NCBI GenBank assembly: GCA_014058105.1
Contig: JACGCM010001161.1
Span: 2,170,001 to 2,234,000 of the forward strand
From: Kingdonia uniflora
Lineage: Eukaryota > Streptophyta > Magnoliopsida > Ranunculales > Circaeasteraceae
Length of the DNA stretch: 64,000 bases
Direction of reading: 5' to 3'
Shown: one piece after another, positions 23,691 through 34,512 of the stretch
Numbering within the stretch: the first letter of the stretch is position 1
Layout: every line of letters begins with the position of its first letter
Made by a program: the position numbers and the translations under genes
The notes under the pieces: model-generated
Told to the model about the DNA's origin: nothing
What the model saw: the letters and a program-made list of their open reading frames with translations, nothing else
The model's database searches: none

Positions 23691-25211
23691 TTATGCAAAA
23701 TGTATATCGTAATTAATGACAATTCTTGATAAACATTTCAAATGCATTATAGACAAATCATAGTACTTAGAATAACATAAAATAAATTATTCCTAATCAT
23801 ATTATAGTTGAATCTTGTTCATATTCTAATACTCATAAATTTTTTTTCTAATAATTAAATTTTAATTTTACCCTGTAAAATGACGATCTTAATCTTAGAT
23901 GTGTGTTTTTTATAGAATCTTAGCCAAGATTGCTATTCAAAACTACTGGATGTGTGCATTCTTTATTCTGGCAACTAGGGTGTTCTAAGCCCTAAAGTTC
24001 TATAAGGTTTAAATATTGTAAGCCAAATGACCCTATTTGCTATGAATATGAGGGGTATTAGATGTTTAGCTAACAAGTGGTCTCACCCTGAAGTCTGTTG
24101 GGTTCATAAGATATATAGATTATACTTGTCTTTGAACTAACATTCTAGGGTACTATAGATTGATATCAGTGTCTATATACCTCTAAATGATATCGGTGCC
24201 TTATTCTAGGGTACTCCAAGTTTTTAAAAATAAGGCTAAGTCAATTTCCAATTAAGCTCTAATTATTTGTTTTTGACAATTAACTGTGATTTAGATATGA
24301 CTCCCAGTCGTATTCTAAATTAGTCTTGGTTTTGTATTATTTTTGATCCCTGATCATAATAATTAGTATCCTAGGGGCATACCATTAATATCTTATTAGC
24401 TATCGTAAGATACTTAAATAGGTATTAATCAATTTGACTAAAAATTAAGCTCTCTAGAGCCAATTTAGTATCTAAACCGGTCTTGGACCGGTCTGGGTCA
24501 AGGCCTTGACCGGGTTGACTGGGTTAAACCACTATGCATGTGTCACCTAAACAGTAGTGCCACGTTTCACTTAAATAGTAGTGACACGTGTCACCAAACT
24601 ATGCTGCTACTTGTCATGCCACATGGCATGCTACTGTCCTGCCACGTCAACATTGGTGGGTCCCACTGCCACGTCAACAATTGATGAGGTCTTATCCAGT
24701 CCAATTTCCAAAATTGAATATGGATCTGATGACGTCATAATTAAGTAATAAATATTTATTATTTTTTTAAAATAAAATTAAAATATATAAAACCCTAGCT
24801 GACGTCGTCAGACCTAATGCGCCGTTAAAAAATGGTTTTTGGCCGTGAACTCCCCAGTTTCCACCTAAATTTTCCGACGACTTGGACGTCTCCCGGAGAC
24901 GTGTCATATACCGATGTCATCGTTGTGAAATAGGCTACGCAAAAAATTGATAGTGTGTCAATCTGATGTCTACAGCGATCGTTATTTCAGTTTGAAAACA
25001 GCCCTTTCACATGGGTTAAAAATAACTAAAAATAGCCTTTTTAATTCGAAAAAAAAAATATTAATTCTACAATTCATATCTAGATATCTTATATCATAGA
25101 ACAAACAATTAATATATAGAAATTCAAAATAGGTAAAAAGTTATAGGAAAACACTGATTTGGAGAGTTCTTTATCTCTTCTGATCCACTAGCTCTTCACG
25201 TGCTGATAACG
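23691..25211 (-). other. Untranslated leader of element X copy B
   Basis: 1.5 kb between gag and the 5' LTR without a gene. The stretch 24480-24700 has several CCACGT, ACACGTG and GACGTC-type words, including a perfect 14-bp palindrome at 24581-24594 centred on CACGTG. The same region recurs in copy 3 at about 41290-41500. Confidence 0.6.
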
Positions 25212-25467
25212 TGTTGGATAATATTTGATAATACTCTATCAGTTAATCAAAAAGAAGTTGATATGAGAGAATAGTAGGGATATCTTTATTAATGATAATT
25301 TTTTGTATCCTCAGAGGTTCTGTATACAAAGGATAACCCTTGTTGGGTTATCTATACTTATTCAAACTCCCCCTATAAACCCAAATGGTTTATGGGTTTT
25401 TTAGGAGTCTAGAAGGACACCCCATCCCGGTTGGGTTCCCACCTTGGGCCGGACCCAACTCCTAACA
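25212..25467 (-). repeat. 5' LTR of element X copy B
   Basis: 256 bases, homologous to 18735-18996. On the minus strand its end is followed by CGTTATCAGCACG, a primer-binding-like sequence typical of one copia group. Confidence 0.85.
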
Positions 25468-26391
25468 ATCTTGAGAATAAGGAAGCTTTCTTTATAGAAG
25501 TTTCACTGGAATTAGAAGCTTGTTCTATAAAAGCCTAGGTTAAGGTTTTTTTTTCCTGAGGTTGTTGGAGTTGAGTTTGCTTTAAGTTTAGTTAGTAGAG
25601 AGAGATCTAATAAATTAGTCGTTGAATCTTTTGACTTCCGCGAGATAATTTGCATCATATATAGTACCGAGCATATGGGATCTTTTGACCTTTGTATGGC
25701 AATTTAAGTTCATACATAAGCTTTCCCTAAGCTGGTATTTGATTTGAAGAATTCCAAAAAGTATTTTTAAAACACTCAAATCGAAAAATAAATCTTAATT
25801 TTTAATTCATACTAGCTCGGGGAATTCGAGTGGGACGAAGTTTTGAGGCGCAAAACTATTCTAAGGTGATTCACATAGATAATAAAAATCGGAGAGGACG
25901 CGGAGACTTTGGCTAGGGCTTGGCGAGGCAAGCAGATACTTAGTGAGGTAACAAATGCGTTATTTTAACTAATAAATTTCTTAGGGCCGAAGGTTTACAC
26001 CCATTCATGGGTTTGGGGTATAAATATTGCATGCCATTTAAATTTCCGCTATGATTATTATAATAGGGTATTTTCGCATCCTAGTATTTGTTCCCTATTC
26101 AATCACCCTTTTAGGTCTAGTGGTTGGAACTCTAGGAATTTCACCTACTAGAAAAATAAAATCTCAAATCCAGCACTTACTAAACATCCTTTAAGAGAGA
26201 CGTATTAGATACAGATACTATGGTACCATTTGTTAATTACATAGGTGATGTTAATGTGTTAAGTAGACTTGGAATTTGTAACTAATGAAGTGGATTTTCT
26301 GTAAACAATCATTGTTGTTCAACACTTTTTCACAACTTTTCTTTTCAGTATCGAACGATTTTTTGTTATAATTTATATATAAATTGAGCAG

Positions 26392-27030
26392 ACTATGATC
26401 GAGGCGTCAATGGACACAACAACAGTCACAATAGAATGGGCTCTTTCAGAGCTTATTAACAAGCCTCAAGTTCTTCACAAGGCACAAGAAGAGATACAGT
26501 TGAAGATTGGAAATGAAGAAAGAATGGTAGAAGACTCAGATTTGAAGGATCTACCTTATTTGCATGCTATCATTAAAGAGACTCTTCGACTTCACCCTGC
26601 AGGCCCACTTTTAGTCCCACACGAATCTACTACAGACTGTGTAGTGGCCGGATTCAAAATCCCAGCTGGTACGCGGTTGCTAGTAAATGCATGGAAGATT
26701 CACAGGGATCCTAAATGGTGGGATAGACCTCTCGACTTTGTGCCTGAGAGATTTATCAAGGGTCAGGGGTCCTACTCTGATATTGATATAAGAGGACAGC
26801 ATTTTCAGCTAATACCTTTTGGGTCAGGAAGGCGTTCATGCCCAGGCATCTCGCTCGCTCTTTCCATTCTGCATTTATCAATTGCTCGATTGCTTCATGC
26901 TTTCAAGTGGGAGATTCCACCTTCTTTGTCCTGCCTCGACATGACCGAAGGACCCGGTCTTTCTTCACCTAAGGCTATACCGTTAGAGGCGCTCGTTGTT
27001 CCAAGAGCTGGTGCCAAGTTTTATGGCTGA
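26392..27030 (+). CDS. Cytochrome P450 (CYP82-like) gene B, exon 2
   Basis: Residues 307-518 of gene B. The I-helix reads EASMDTT (310-316), with Ser where most P450s have Gly in AGxDT. The K-helix is KETLR (Glu369 and Arg372), then PERF (424-427) and the heme loop FGSGRRSCPG (449-458) with ligand Cys456. The C-terminal PLEALVVP pattern supports CYP82. The exon is intact and ends TGA at 27028-27030. Compared with copy A there are 7 amino-acid changes, for example Ser to Pro in the KIPAGT stretch. A MULE begins only 166 bases after the stop and may shape the 3' untranslated region. The combined reading frame is complete, so this is the best candidate for a working P450 here. Confidence 0.88.
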   Translation, partial: TMIEASMDTTTVTIEWALSELINKPQVLHKAQEEIQLKIGNEERMVEDSDLKDLPYLHAIIKETLRLHPAGPLLVPHESTTDCVVAGFKIPAGTRLLVNAWKIHRDPKWWDRPLDFVPERFIKGQGSYSDIDIRGQHFQLIPFGSGRRSCPGISLALSILHLSIARLLHAFKWEIPPSLSCLDMTEGPGLSSPKAIPLEALVVPRAGAKFYG

Positions 27031-27196
27031 AAGTGCTATGTTTGCCTAATTGATATACATTGTCGGGATTTTCATGATGGTGTGTAATAACACCTTTCAA
27101 TTATAGTACATTGAAATAAATTTATTGACCAAGCGTTCATATTAAAATATCAGTCTCAATTTTTATTTTATCTAAATCTCTTTATGATATAATATA

Positions 27197-27400
27197 GGGA
27201 AAATTTGATCTTGCCCTACATTATTCCACACGAAATCGCACTTACCCTCCATTGTTAGTCTAAATTTGAGGATGGACCTCAAAACAGGCTTGACCCATGT
27301 TGATTGCCCTTTGAGTGGTCTTATTTAGTTGAAGTCTCAAATTTACTCTCGCGTGTCTTGGACGTGAAGCAACAACTCAGGTTACCGATTACCACTTAGG
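27197..27400 (+). repeat. Left terminal inverted repeat of the MULE
   Basis: Inverted match to about 33660-33864, with roughly 80-85 percent identity by eye. It includes TCTAAATTTGAGGATGGACC in both. Confidence 0.85.
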
Positions 27401-28059
27401 GCGGGAACTCTAACTTCTTTCCCCCTTTTTTTCTTTCTCTTATTACAACATTCTTTCTCTTTCATTACAAACGCTCTTTCTCATTACAACATTCTCTCTT
27501 TCATTACAACCCCTCTCTTTTTATCTCTCATTACAACATTCTTTATCTTTCATTATAACCCCTCTCTTTCTCTCATTAATTTACTTTTTGTCTGTAATTT
27601 CTCCATTAAATTTGTTGATCTTTCTCCCTCTTTCTATCTGCTCGAGTGCAATATCACACTCACCTCTTGCTTTTGTAATGTGAGTACTATATCTCATTCT
27701 CTCTATCTTTATTTTGCACATGATTAGAGGTATTTATTTATTTGAAACCCTAATTGTTTTATATTTTACTATTTGGGGATTGGGGGTTTCAAATATAAAT
27801 TATGTTTATTGAATTAATTAAGGTTTTTTTTTTTTTACTTTTTCATTCTCCAATTTACATGGTTTTTATTTAATTTGTATTGTGAAGATTCTGATTTGGG
27901 GACAGTTTTGAATATGTGGTGTTTGTTTATGAGATTATGAAACCTAAACATTCATTTTGGTTGTATGTGAAATTGGGGGCAATTATGAATGTGAATGTGA
28001 ATGTGTTTATATATGTTGTTTTGTTACAGGGATGACAATGTGGAAAATGTGATACTTTA

Positions 28060-31000
28060 TTGGAAGGTAATTGGACAGAACCTATGGGTGGTTTAGGGTT
28101 CACACATGACTTGTATGTTGGAGAAAAGGTAGAGAAATTTGACACAGTGGATGGGGATGGGTTTTCTTATATATGCTTGACATACGTTGTTTTTTCTACC
28201 ATGGCTGATGTGAACTCTTTTATACCCCCTGTGACTGTGTTTGATTTGAGTACAATATATCATGGTAAAATTGTTTATGTGAAGGGAGATTTAAATCTAT
28301 TGTATTTTTGGAGGTATAGTGATGTAGAGGTGGTGGGGGACATACACTTCTACTTAAATAGCAATGGACTTGCACAACCTTTAACTAAATCCTATGTTAA
28401 GTTAGGATCAGGTGAGTCTAGTCAACAATACCCTGAGGTAATAACAATTGAAGATAGACCTTCTCCACCAACTCAACCTAAGTGTACTACACCTATTTTT
28501 TTATTATACTCCTGTACCTATTTTTGATACCCTATTTGGTGAGAATGTTAACAATGTTAAGCCTACTGATAGACCCAAAGTTGCTACACCTAAGAAGAGG
28601 GCAAGAAGCCTACACCTGCACCAAAGAAGCCTACTCCTACACCAAAGAAAAAACCATCAGTGGAACCTAAGAAAAAAACTCAAAAAAACCCTAAGAGAAA
28701 AGGTAGTTTAAGTGGTGCATTCAAAAGAAAAAGGGTTACAGAAAGTGAATTACCAGAGGAAACTCTAGATGATACACCTATGTTGTATGATAGTGAGGAT
28801 GATGTCACAATACTGGATGAAGATGTTGGTGAGATTGCAGGTGTGAATGATGAAGTTGGTGTTGATGTTGGTGGTAGAGGTGGGTATAATCAAGCAGGTG
28901 TGAATAACTGGGCTGAAATTGACCCTGATAACTTGAAAGCTGAAGAGGGCTATTACTCTACTCATACCTCATTAGATGGTGATGAAGGACCTACTCAAGG
29001 AGATATAGACAAGGTTGATGTGGAGTTAACAAATCTTGCACAAGATACTGAAAATATTTTTGCAAATGAAGATAATGATGTGAATATTGGGAATCCACAT
29101 CAATTGGTTGAAGATTTGGTGCCTGAGATGGAGTGGCCTACAGTGCATGATGCAAGGGTATATATTAGGAGGTGGTCTATATTGAATAGGGTCGAGTACC
29201 ATCAAATGAAGAATGATGGTTATAGGCTTAGATTCATTTGTGTTGAGCCAAAAATATGTAATTGGCTATTTTATGTCAGAATTACCCCTGATGGTCACAC
29301 ATTCAAGCTGAGAAAAAGTAGTATTTTGAAGCATATTTGTCAAGGAAAGGGAAAGACATCAAACAAGTTGGCTCATGTTGGTTGGGTGGCAAATGAAGCT
29401 GAACGCACAATGAGAACAATTAGGTCCGTCAGGCCTGTTGATGTGATAGAACTGATACTTGTAAAATTTGGGTTAGACATCTCATACTATACAACATGGA
29501 ATACATGGACTATTTGCATGGAAAGAATTGTAGGCTCATTTGATGATGGGTATGTGGTACAGCCTGAGTTATGCAGACATATATTGAGTGCAAACCCTGA
29601 AAGTTTACTTAGGAGTAGCAAGGATGTTGAAACCAATATGTGGATGGGAACTGTGTTGCTTACAAGGCCTCTTTTGATAGGTTTGTGAATGGTTGCAGAT
29701 CAATCATTGGTCTGGATGGTTGTTTTTTAAAGGAGAAGTATGGTGAAGTGTGCCTATCTATAATTGGACTAGATGCTAATAATGGATTATTCCCAATAGC
29801 AGTGTACCTATGTAGATTTGAATGTTATGAGACATGGTTTAATTTTTTGTAAAAGGTAGAACCTTATCTGAATCATCATAAAAGCAAGTTAACATTTATC
29901 AGTGACATGCAAAATGGTCTTATAGGTGTTGTTGCATAAGTATTCTCTAATGCAAACCAAAGATTTTGTTTTAGACATATGTACAAGAATATGAAAAAAA
30001 TACTACAGAGGGACACATTTGGAGAGCCTAGTATGGGGGGTATCAAAGGCTTGGAAGCAAACTAAAAAATAAGATAAGCTGGAAAAACTTAAAGTTGACT
30101 ACCCTGAAGCACATGATTGGTTGGTGAAGGAACCATTTGAACACTGGGCAAGGTCACATTTTGACTTCACTGCCAAATGTGAGCACATAACAAATAACTT
30201 CTCAGAATCATTCAATAACTGGATATTAAAAATCAGAGATAGGCCACTACATAGAGCCTTAGAGAAATTAAATTGGATGATGATGAAGCTGATGTATGAC
30301 ACAAGAAATAAGGCTGCTGAGTGGAACCAAGATGGTATGATCTTGACAACTTGTCATATATATATTTTTAATGCTTTTAGTATATATATTTTAAAATATG
30401 TATGGGTGTGTACATTTTATCAGGCTTAGTGCCTAGAGCTAAGGAAATACATTACCAAAATGGAGAACTTCTATGAACAATATCACCCAGAAGGTGCTGA
30501 TGATGGTTGTCATATTGCAATTGGGGCCAATGGTAAAAGGTGGAGAGTTAACATAAAAAAACATGAATGTGATTGCCATCAGTGGCAAGTGAATAGTCTG
30601 CCATGTGTGCATGTAGTGAGTATATTGATGAAATTTAGAGTATCTTGGATTGAGTAAGTACTTGATGCATTTACCAATTAGTTTTTTTTAACTTCTAAAT
30701 CTTGGCTTGAGTATATTGATGGCTTATCATGATATTTTTTATAGGTATTGCAGTCCTTATCACATAGTTTCATCATATGTTAAAACAAACAAAAAGGCCA
30801 TTTATCCAATAGTTGATCCATCTGAATGGGGTAAGGTAAATGTTCATTGTTCTTTTGTTATATTTGATGATAATGTACTTGACTCTAAAAAGGCCTTTTA
30901 TCCAATATTTTCCAGCCTATTGATGACTTCTTGACCCCACCATTGGTGAGGGGATCTGGGAGACCAAGAAAAGTAAGGATACCATATCCAGATGAAGCAC

Positions 31001-31625
31001 TTGGCCCACAAAAGAAATGTGGTAAGTGTGGGGGGTTTGGACACAACAAAAAATCTTGCAAAGGTGATCCTGTTTTATCAAAACAAAGCAAAAGATCACA
31101 AGATAAAGACAAAGGATTGATACACACTCAAGTAGAGCTGAGCACAGGAGGAACACCAATCAACCATCTGCAACACCAAATGTGGGAGGTAGAGGTGGGA
31201 CTATATGTGGCAAAGGGAGGGGTAGATCAAGCAGCAATAGGGGTGGGAGAAGTGGAGGTATGTTTACTCATATGAACAACCTTGGTGGGTCAATAGGGAT
31301 TAGGATTGACCAATTTGGAGGTGGTTCAACTAGAGGTGGTCAAGGGGTGGAAGAGGTGGAGCAACAATAGGAGTTACAAGATGTGGGGCCAGAGAAGGTG
31401 CAAATAGAGGTCCCAATGTTGGTGGAAATGTAGGACCCAGTGCAACTAGAGGTAGTGCAACTGGTGGTGGTGCAACTAAAACCTTTAACTCTCATGCTCA
31501 AGCACAACAGTCTCAGGCTTCAACTTCAAGCCCTTACAAAAAGAGTTTTCAACCACCAAGCAGGATTTGGAGACCATAAGCAAGAATATAATGAAATTTT
31601 GGATTATCCACTTCTAGTTTTGTAA
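28060..31625 (+). pseudogene. MURA-like transposase gene of the MULE, broken
   Basis: The N-terminal part is at 28060-28527 and is followed by a Lys/Pro-rich linker. The 342-residue frame 28660-29688 holds the MuDR DNA-binding block (RFICVEPKICNWLFYVR, HICQGKGKTSNKL). After a frameshift near 29640 come the catalytic DDE segments: IIGLDGCFLK with the first Asp (29640-29852), then FISDMQNGL, and a downstream ESFNNWI region (30121-30429). A SWIM zinc finger CDCHQW...LPCVHV lies at 30460-30657, and a CCHC knuckle CGKCGGFGHNKKSC at about 31015-31060, with a Gly-rich tail. Stops near 29852 and 29938 and the frameshifts indicate it is inactive, although some gaps (about 30335-30440, 30655-30745) look like introns. 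Confidence 0.85.
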
Positions 31626-32129
31626 CACATTATGTATGCAGTGCGCCCTAGATTTGTAGGGTAGGTTATATATGTCTTATTTTGGACTAACGTAAGACTA
31701 GGATGGTGTCTAATTTTGATGATTATGCAGTATCAAATATATGTGAGAATTTTGAAGATTCTCAAATTTTGGTTTATTGTAAATTCTATAATTTTTGTGC
31801 TTCTCTATTTTGCTTTCTTAACAATACTAGTACTATTTTTCTTTCTTAACAATACTAGTATATTGACTAGACAAGGTCTTTTTTATGCAGGGTGGGGAGG
31901 AATGTAGTTCATATGGTGTTGATACATGGAATCATTCCAGGTACTATAACCTCCAACCACATCACTTTTACAGTTTTTTGTTTTGGGGAATACTCATGTT
32001 TAAATCCCCCTAATCTTCTAGTTTAGTGTAAATTAGGTCAAATTAGACTTTAAATGACCTATTAACATCCCCATCCTCTTCTATCAATCTCTCATATCAA
32101 AGAGAAAATAAACTTGGTATAGATTCAGA

Positions 32130-32445
32130 TAATGAGTGGATATATGGTGAGGGGTGCAATTCTCCAAAGGGAACTAGGTACAAAACTAGTGATGAAGAAG
32201 AGGACAATGAGTGGTAGTGTAGGTGAGCTGATGATGATTCATCAAATAATAACTCTGATGACTCTAATGATGAAAGTGAAGAGGAGAAGGAAGATGATGA
32301 AAGTGATGAAGATGAGAAGGAAGAGGATAACAGTGATGATGGTGAGTCAGAGGATGAGACTGAAACTGAAGAGGATGATAATAGGTATGATAGAAGGGTT
32401 ACAGGTGGGGATGGTGGTGGAGTTGTAGGTGGGGGATCTAGTTAG
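32130..32445 (+). pseudogene. Acidic C-terminal exon or remnant within the MULE
   Basis: In one frame this reads as a long run of Asp, Glu and Ser (SNDESEEEKEDDESDEDEKE and similar) followed by a Gly-rich end and a stop near 32445. Other frames are basic Met/Arg-rich shadows. It may be a last exon of the transposase transcript or a separate acidic protein. I do not recognise a specific family. Confidence 0.35.
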
Positions 32446-32699
32446 GTTTTGGCTTTTAGTTGTTTAGTTAGGTATTATGCTTGTGGGGATGGGGATCTAG
32501 TTGCAAAGACTATGTTTTTTGCCTTTTTTTAATGAAATTATATGTTTTGCATGTAGTGAGTGTCTAGTTTTTGAATAAAATGATTGTTAATGAAATGTAT
32601 GTTTTGCATGGAAACCATAAGATAGAAACAGATACACTTGGATTAATAAAACAACCAACTTCATTAATCAAGATTCAAACGATTAAACAATAGACATTT

Positions 32700-33250
32700 T
32701 ACAGTGGCCTTCCAATTCAACCAAATGTAGTCTTCCCTTTAAATCCCCTATAAAAATCATTTAAGTCCATGCTCAAAGTCATCTTAACATTGAGTTGTAA
32801 ATTCTTGTTTTTTTCCTCATCTGAATTCTTTTCTTCAGCTTGTATTGCCTCTTTCAGCCAAACAAACTTCAAATAGTGGGTGTTGATACATTTAAGAAAC
32901 TTTTGACCTTTTGTTGCTTAAGTTTTAGAAGTGCACAAGTTCTTTGGGGCACCACAACTACAATTTGTTGTTCTCCATGGATATTTCTTCCATCAGTGAT
33001 CAAAGAAGGCGCAACCAAAACATCCCCCATTGAATGATGGCCCAGGCTCACATTTTGACTCCTTGATGGCATCAGATAGCCACTTGAAGGTATCACACTT
33101 GAAGTATTGACAACTTAGAAACAACCTATTGGGATTTGCTTCAGAGTTTGATACCTTCATAATCATAATCCCATTGCATTTTTGTTTATTGCATCTGCTT
33201 TATATCCATGGACACTCCAAAAATGTTTGATGGCCTTCACCACAAATTAC
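32700..33250 (-). pseudogene. Antisense GRF-type zinc-finger gene in the MULE
   Basis: Read on the minus strand from about 33250 there is a zinc knuckle CVICGEGHQTFLEC. A break follows, then CNKQKCNGIMIMKVSNSE...RLFLSCQYFKCDTFKWL, which fits the plant GRF zinc finger (CxxxxC, a middle Cys-Gln-Tyr, then Cys and a Trp-containing end). Further on, CSCGAPKNLC and GQKFLKC...YLKFVWLKEAIQAEE look like a second GRF finger with an internal stop, then a charged helix. GRF fingers bind nucleic acid. The gene converges on the transposase. Several stops and one frameshift mean it is no longer coding. Confidence 0.5.
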
Positions 33251-33659
33251 ACAATTCTTAACCTATGAATATGCATGGTATTAGACTTAACCCCCCATAA
33301 AAGTTTATGCAATTTGTCTTTAGACCCCAAACCTTCAAAACATCTTTAATGGCAGAAAACTATAGTTGCAACAAATAATTCATTTTAACTTAAATAACCA
33401 AAAAAGATAAGAAGAAAATCTTCTTACATTAGTTCCTAATCCACCTCCCATCGCAATTCACAAAAATATAGGGAGATAGAGAGAAAGAAAAAAAAAAAGA
33501 TATACTAGTTAAGAGAGAGAGAGACTATTTGAGGAAGATGAAGTTTGGAGAGAGAGAGAGAGACCATTTGGGAAAGATGACCAACGGTCATATTTTAGAT
33601 TAATCCACGCCGTTGGATCGATTTGATATGTTCAAGGTTTATTTTGAACTTGGGAAACC

Positions 33660-33864
33660 TAAAGTGGGTAACCGGTAACCTGGGTTACTGTTTCAGGTGC
33701 AAGGCATGCGAGGGTAAATTTGAGACTTCAACTAAATAAGGCCAGTCAAAGGGCAGTCAACGTGGGTCAAACTTGTTTTGGGGTCCATCCTCAAATTTAG
33801 ACCAACAGTGGGGGGGCAAGTGCGATTTCATGTGGAATAATGGGGGGCAAGAACAAATTTTCCC
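33660..33864 (-). repeat. Right terminal inverted repeat of the MULE
   Basis: Reverse complement of the left terminal repeat, ending TTTTCCC at 33864. The 9-bp target duplication follows. Confidence 0.85.
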
Positions 33865-33873
33865 TATAATATA

Positions 33874-34340
33874 TCTCTTAAAGTTGCCCTTTTAACGTAT
33901 TAGAAAGATCCCGAGGGTCATAACGAGTTCGTGGTAGAGGTTAATCTACAATTTACTATTTTAACTAGAAGTATTTGGGCACTAAGAAAGACTTTGAATG
34001 GCTTCCTGTACAAATATAAAATAGGAGAACATAAACACCCCTAAAAACTGATTTGTAAGCAATGGAGTTAATAGATCTACTACTAATTTTCGAAAAAATA
34101 AATGGATATATATTATTATTAAAAATTTGGCAGAAGCAAAATTAAAATTGCCAGATGCTTGATGCCTTCAGCAATCCATGATAGATCTACATCCCTCAAA
34201 GTGCTCAAGCCTCTGAGATAGTTTTGGTTTGGGCTTCCTCAAAGTCAGTTGTGAGTCTTCTGCCCTTTGTTAGTAGCTCCTATTTTATGTTATCATTTGT
34301 TAAAATAACGCAAGTTCAAATTCCCAAGATAAATTGGGTT
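33874..34340 (+). other. Downstream flank of P450 gene B
   Basis: The first about 115 bases match the flank of copy A (about 5420-5525). From about 33990 the two loci part, because copy A has the Harbinger element there. No gene is visible. Confidence 0.6.
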
Positions 34341-34345
34341 GTCTT

Positions 34346-34512
34346 TGTTAGGAGTTTGGTCTAGCCCAAGGTGGGAACCCAACTGGATTGGGGTATCATA
34401 CTCCTAACAAGCCCATAGACCATTAGGATTTATGGGTAGAGTTTGAGTAGTATAAATAACCTACAAGGGTTATCATTTGTAATACAAAACCTCTAAGGAT
34501 ATAGAGAAATTA
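34346..34512 (+). repeat. 5' LTR of element X copy 3, first part
   Basis: Matches the reverse complement of the copy B LTR. The rest of this LTR continues at 40667-40757, beyond the nested copia Y. Confidence 0.8.

Larger units (their letters stand above)
18735..25467 (-). mobile_element. Ty1/copia element X, copy B, full length
   Basis: LTRs lie at 18735-18996 and 25212-25467. They begin TGTTGG and end CTAACA on the plus strand, so the element reads on the minus strand. The flanks carry ATTTT (18730-18734) and ATCTT (25468-25472), a 5-bp target duplication with one mismatch. The order on the minus strand is 5' LTR, a primer-binding region starting CGTTATCAGCACG, a 1.5 kb leader, gag and pol. 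The LTRs differ at many positions (more than 10 percent by eye) and the genes are broken, so the insertion is old. It sits in the intron of P450 gene B, opposite to the gene. Confidence 0.85.
18288..26391 (+). other. 8.1 kb intron of P450 gene B containing a copia element
   Basis: The donor is GTTAGT at 18288 and the acceptor is AG at 26390-26391. Without the copia insertion (18735-25467) the intron would be about 1.4 kb. Splicing across it keeps the frame. Original intron sequence survives at 18288-18734 and 25468-26391. Whether the long intron still splices efficiently cannot be read from the sequence. Confidence 0.75.
27197..33864 (+). mobile_element. Mutator-like element (MULE), autonomous type, decayed
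   Basis: Long terminal inverted repeats of about 200 bp start GGGAAAATTTG on both ends. The 9-bp direct repeat TATAATATA flanks it (27188-27196 and 33865-33873), the hallmark MULE target duplication. The homologous position in copy A (about 5409-5420) is uninterrupted, an empty site that confirms both ends. Inside are a MURA-type transposase on the plus strand and a zinc-finger gene on the minus strand near the right end. The element is 6668 bases long and inserted after the P450 duplication. Confidence 0.92.

Noticed and set aside
32132..32428. Met/Arg-rich 98-residue frame as a gene
   Set aside because: It is the out-of-frame shadow of an acidic Asp/Glu-rich stretch in the MULE.
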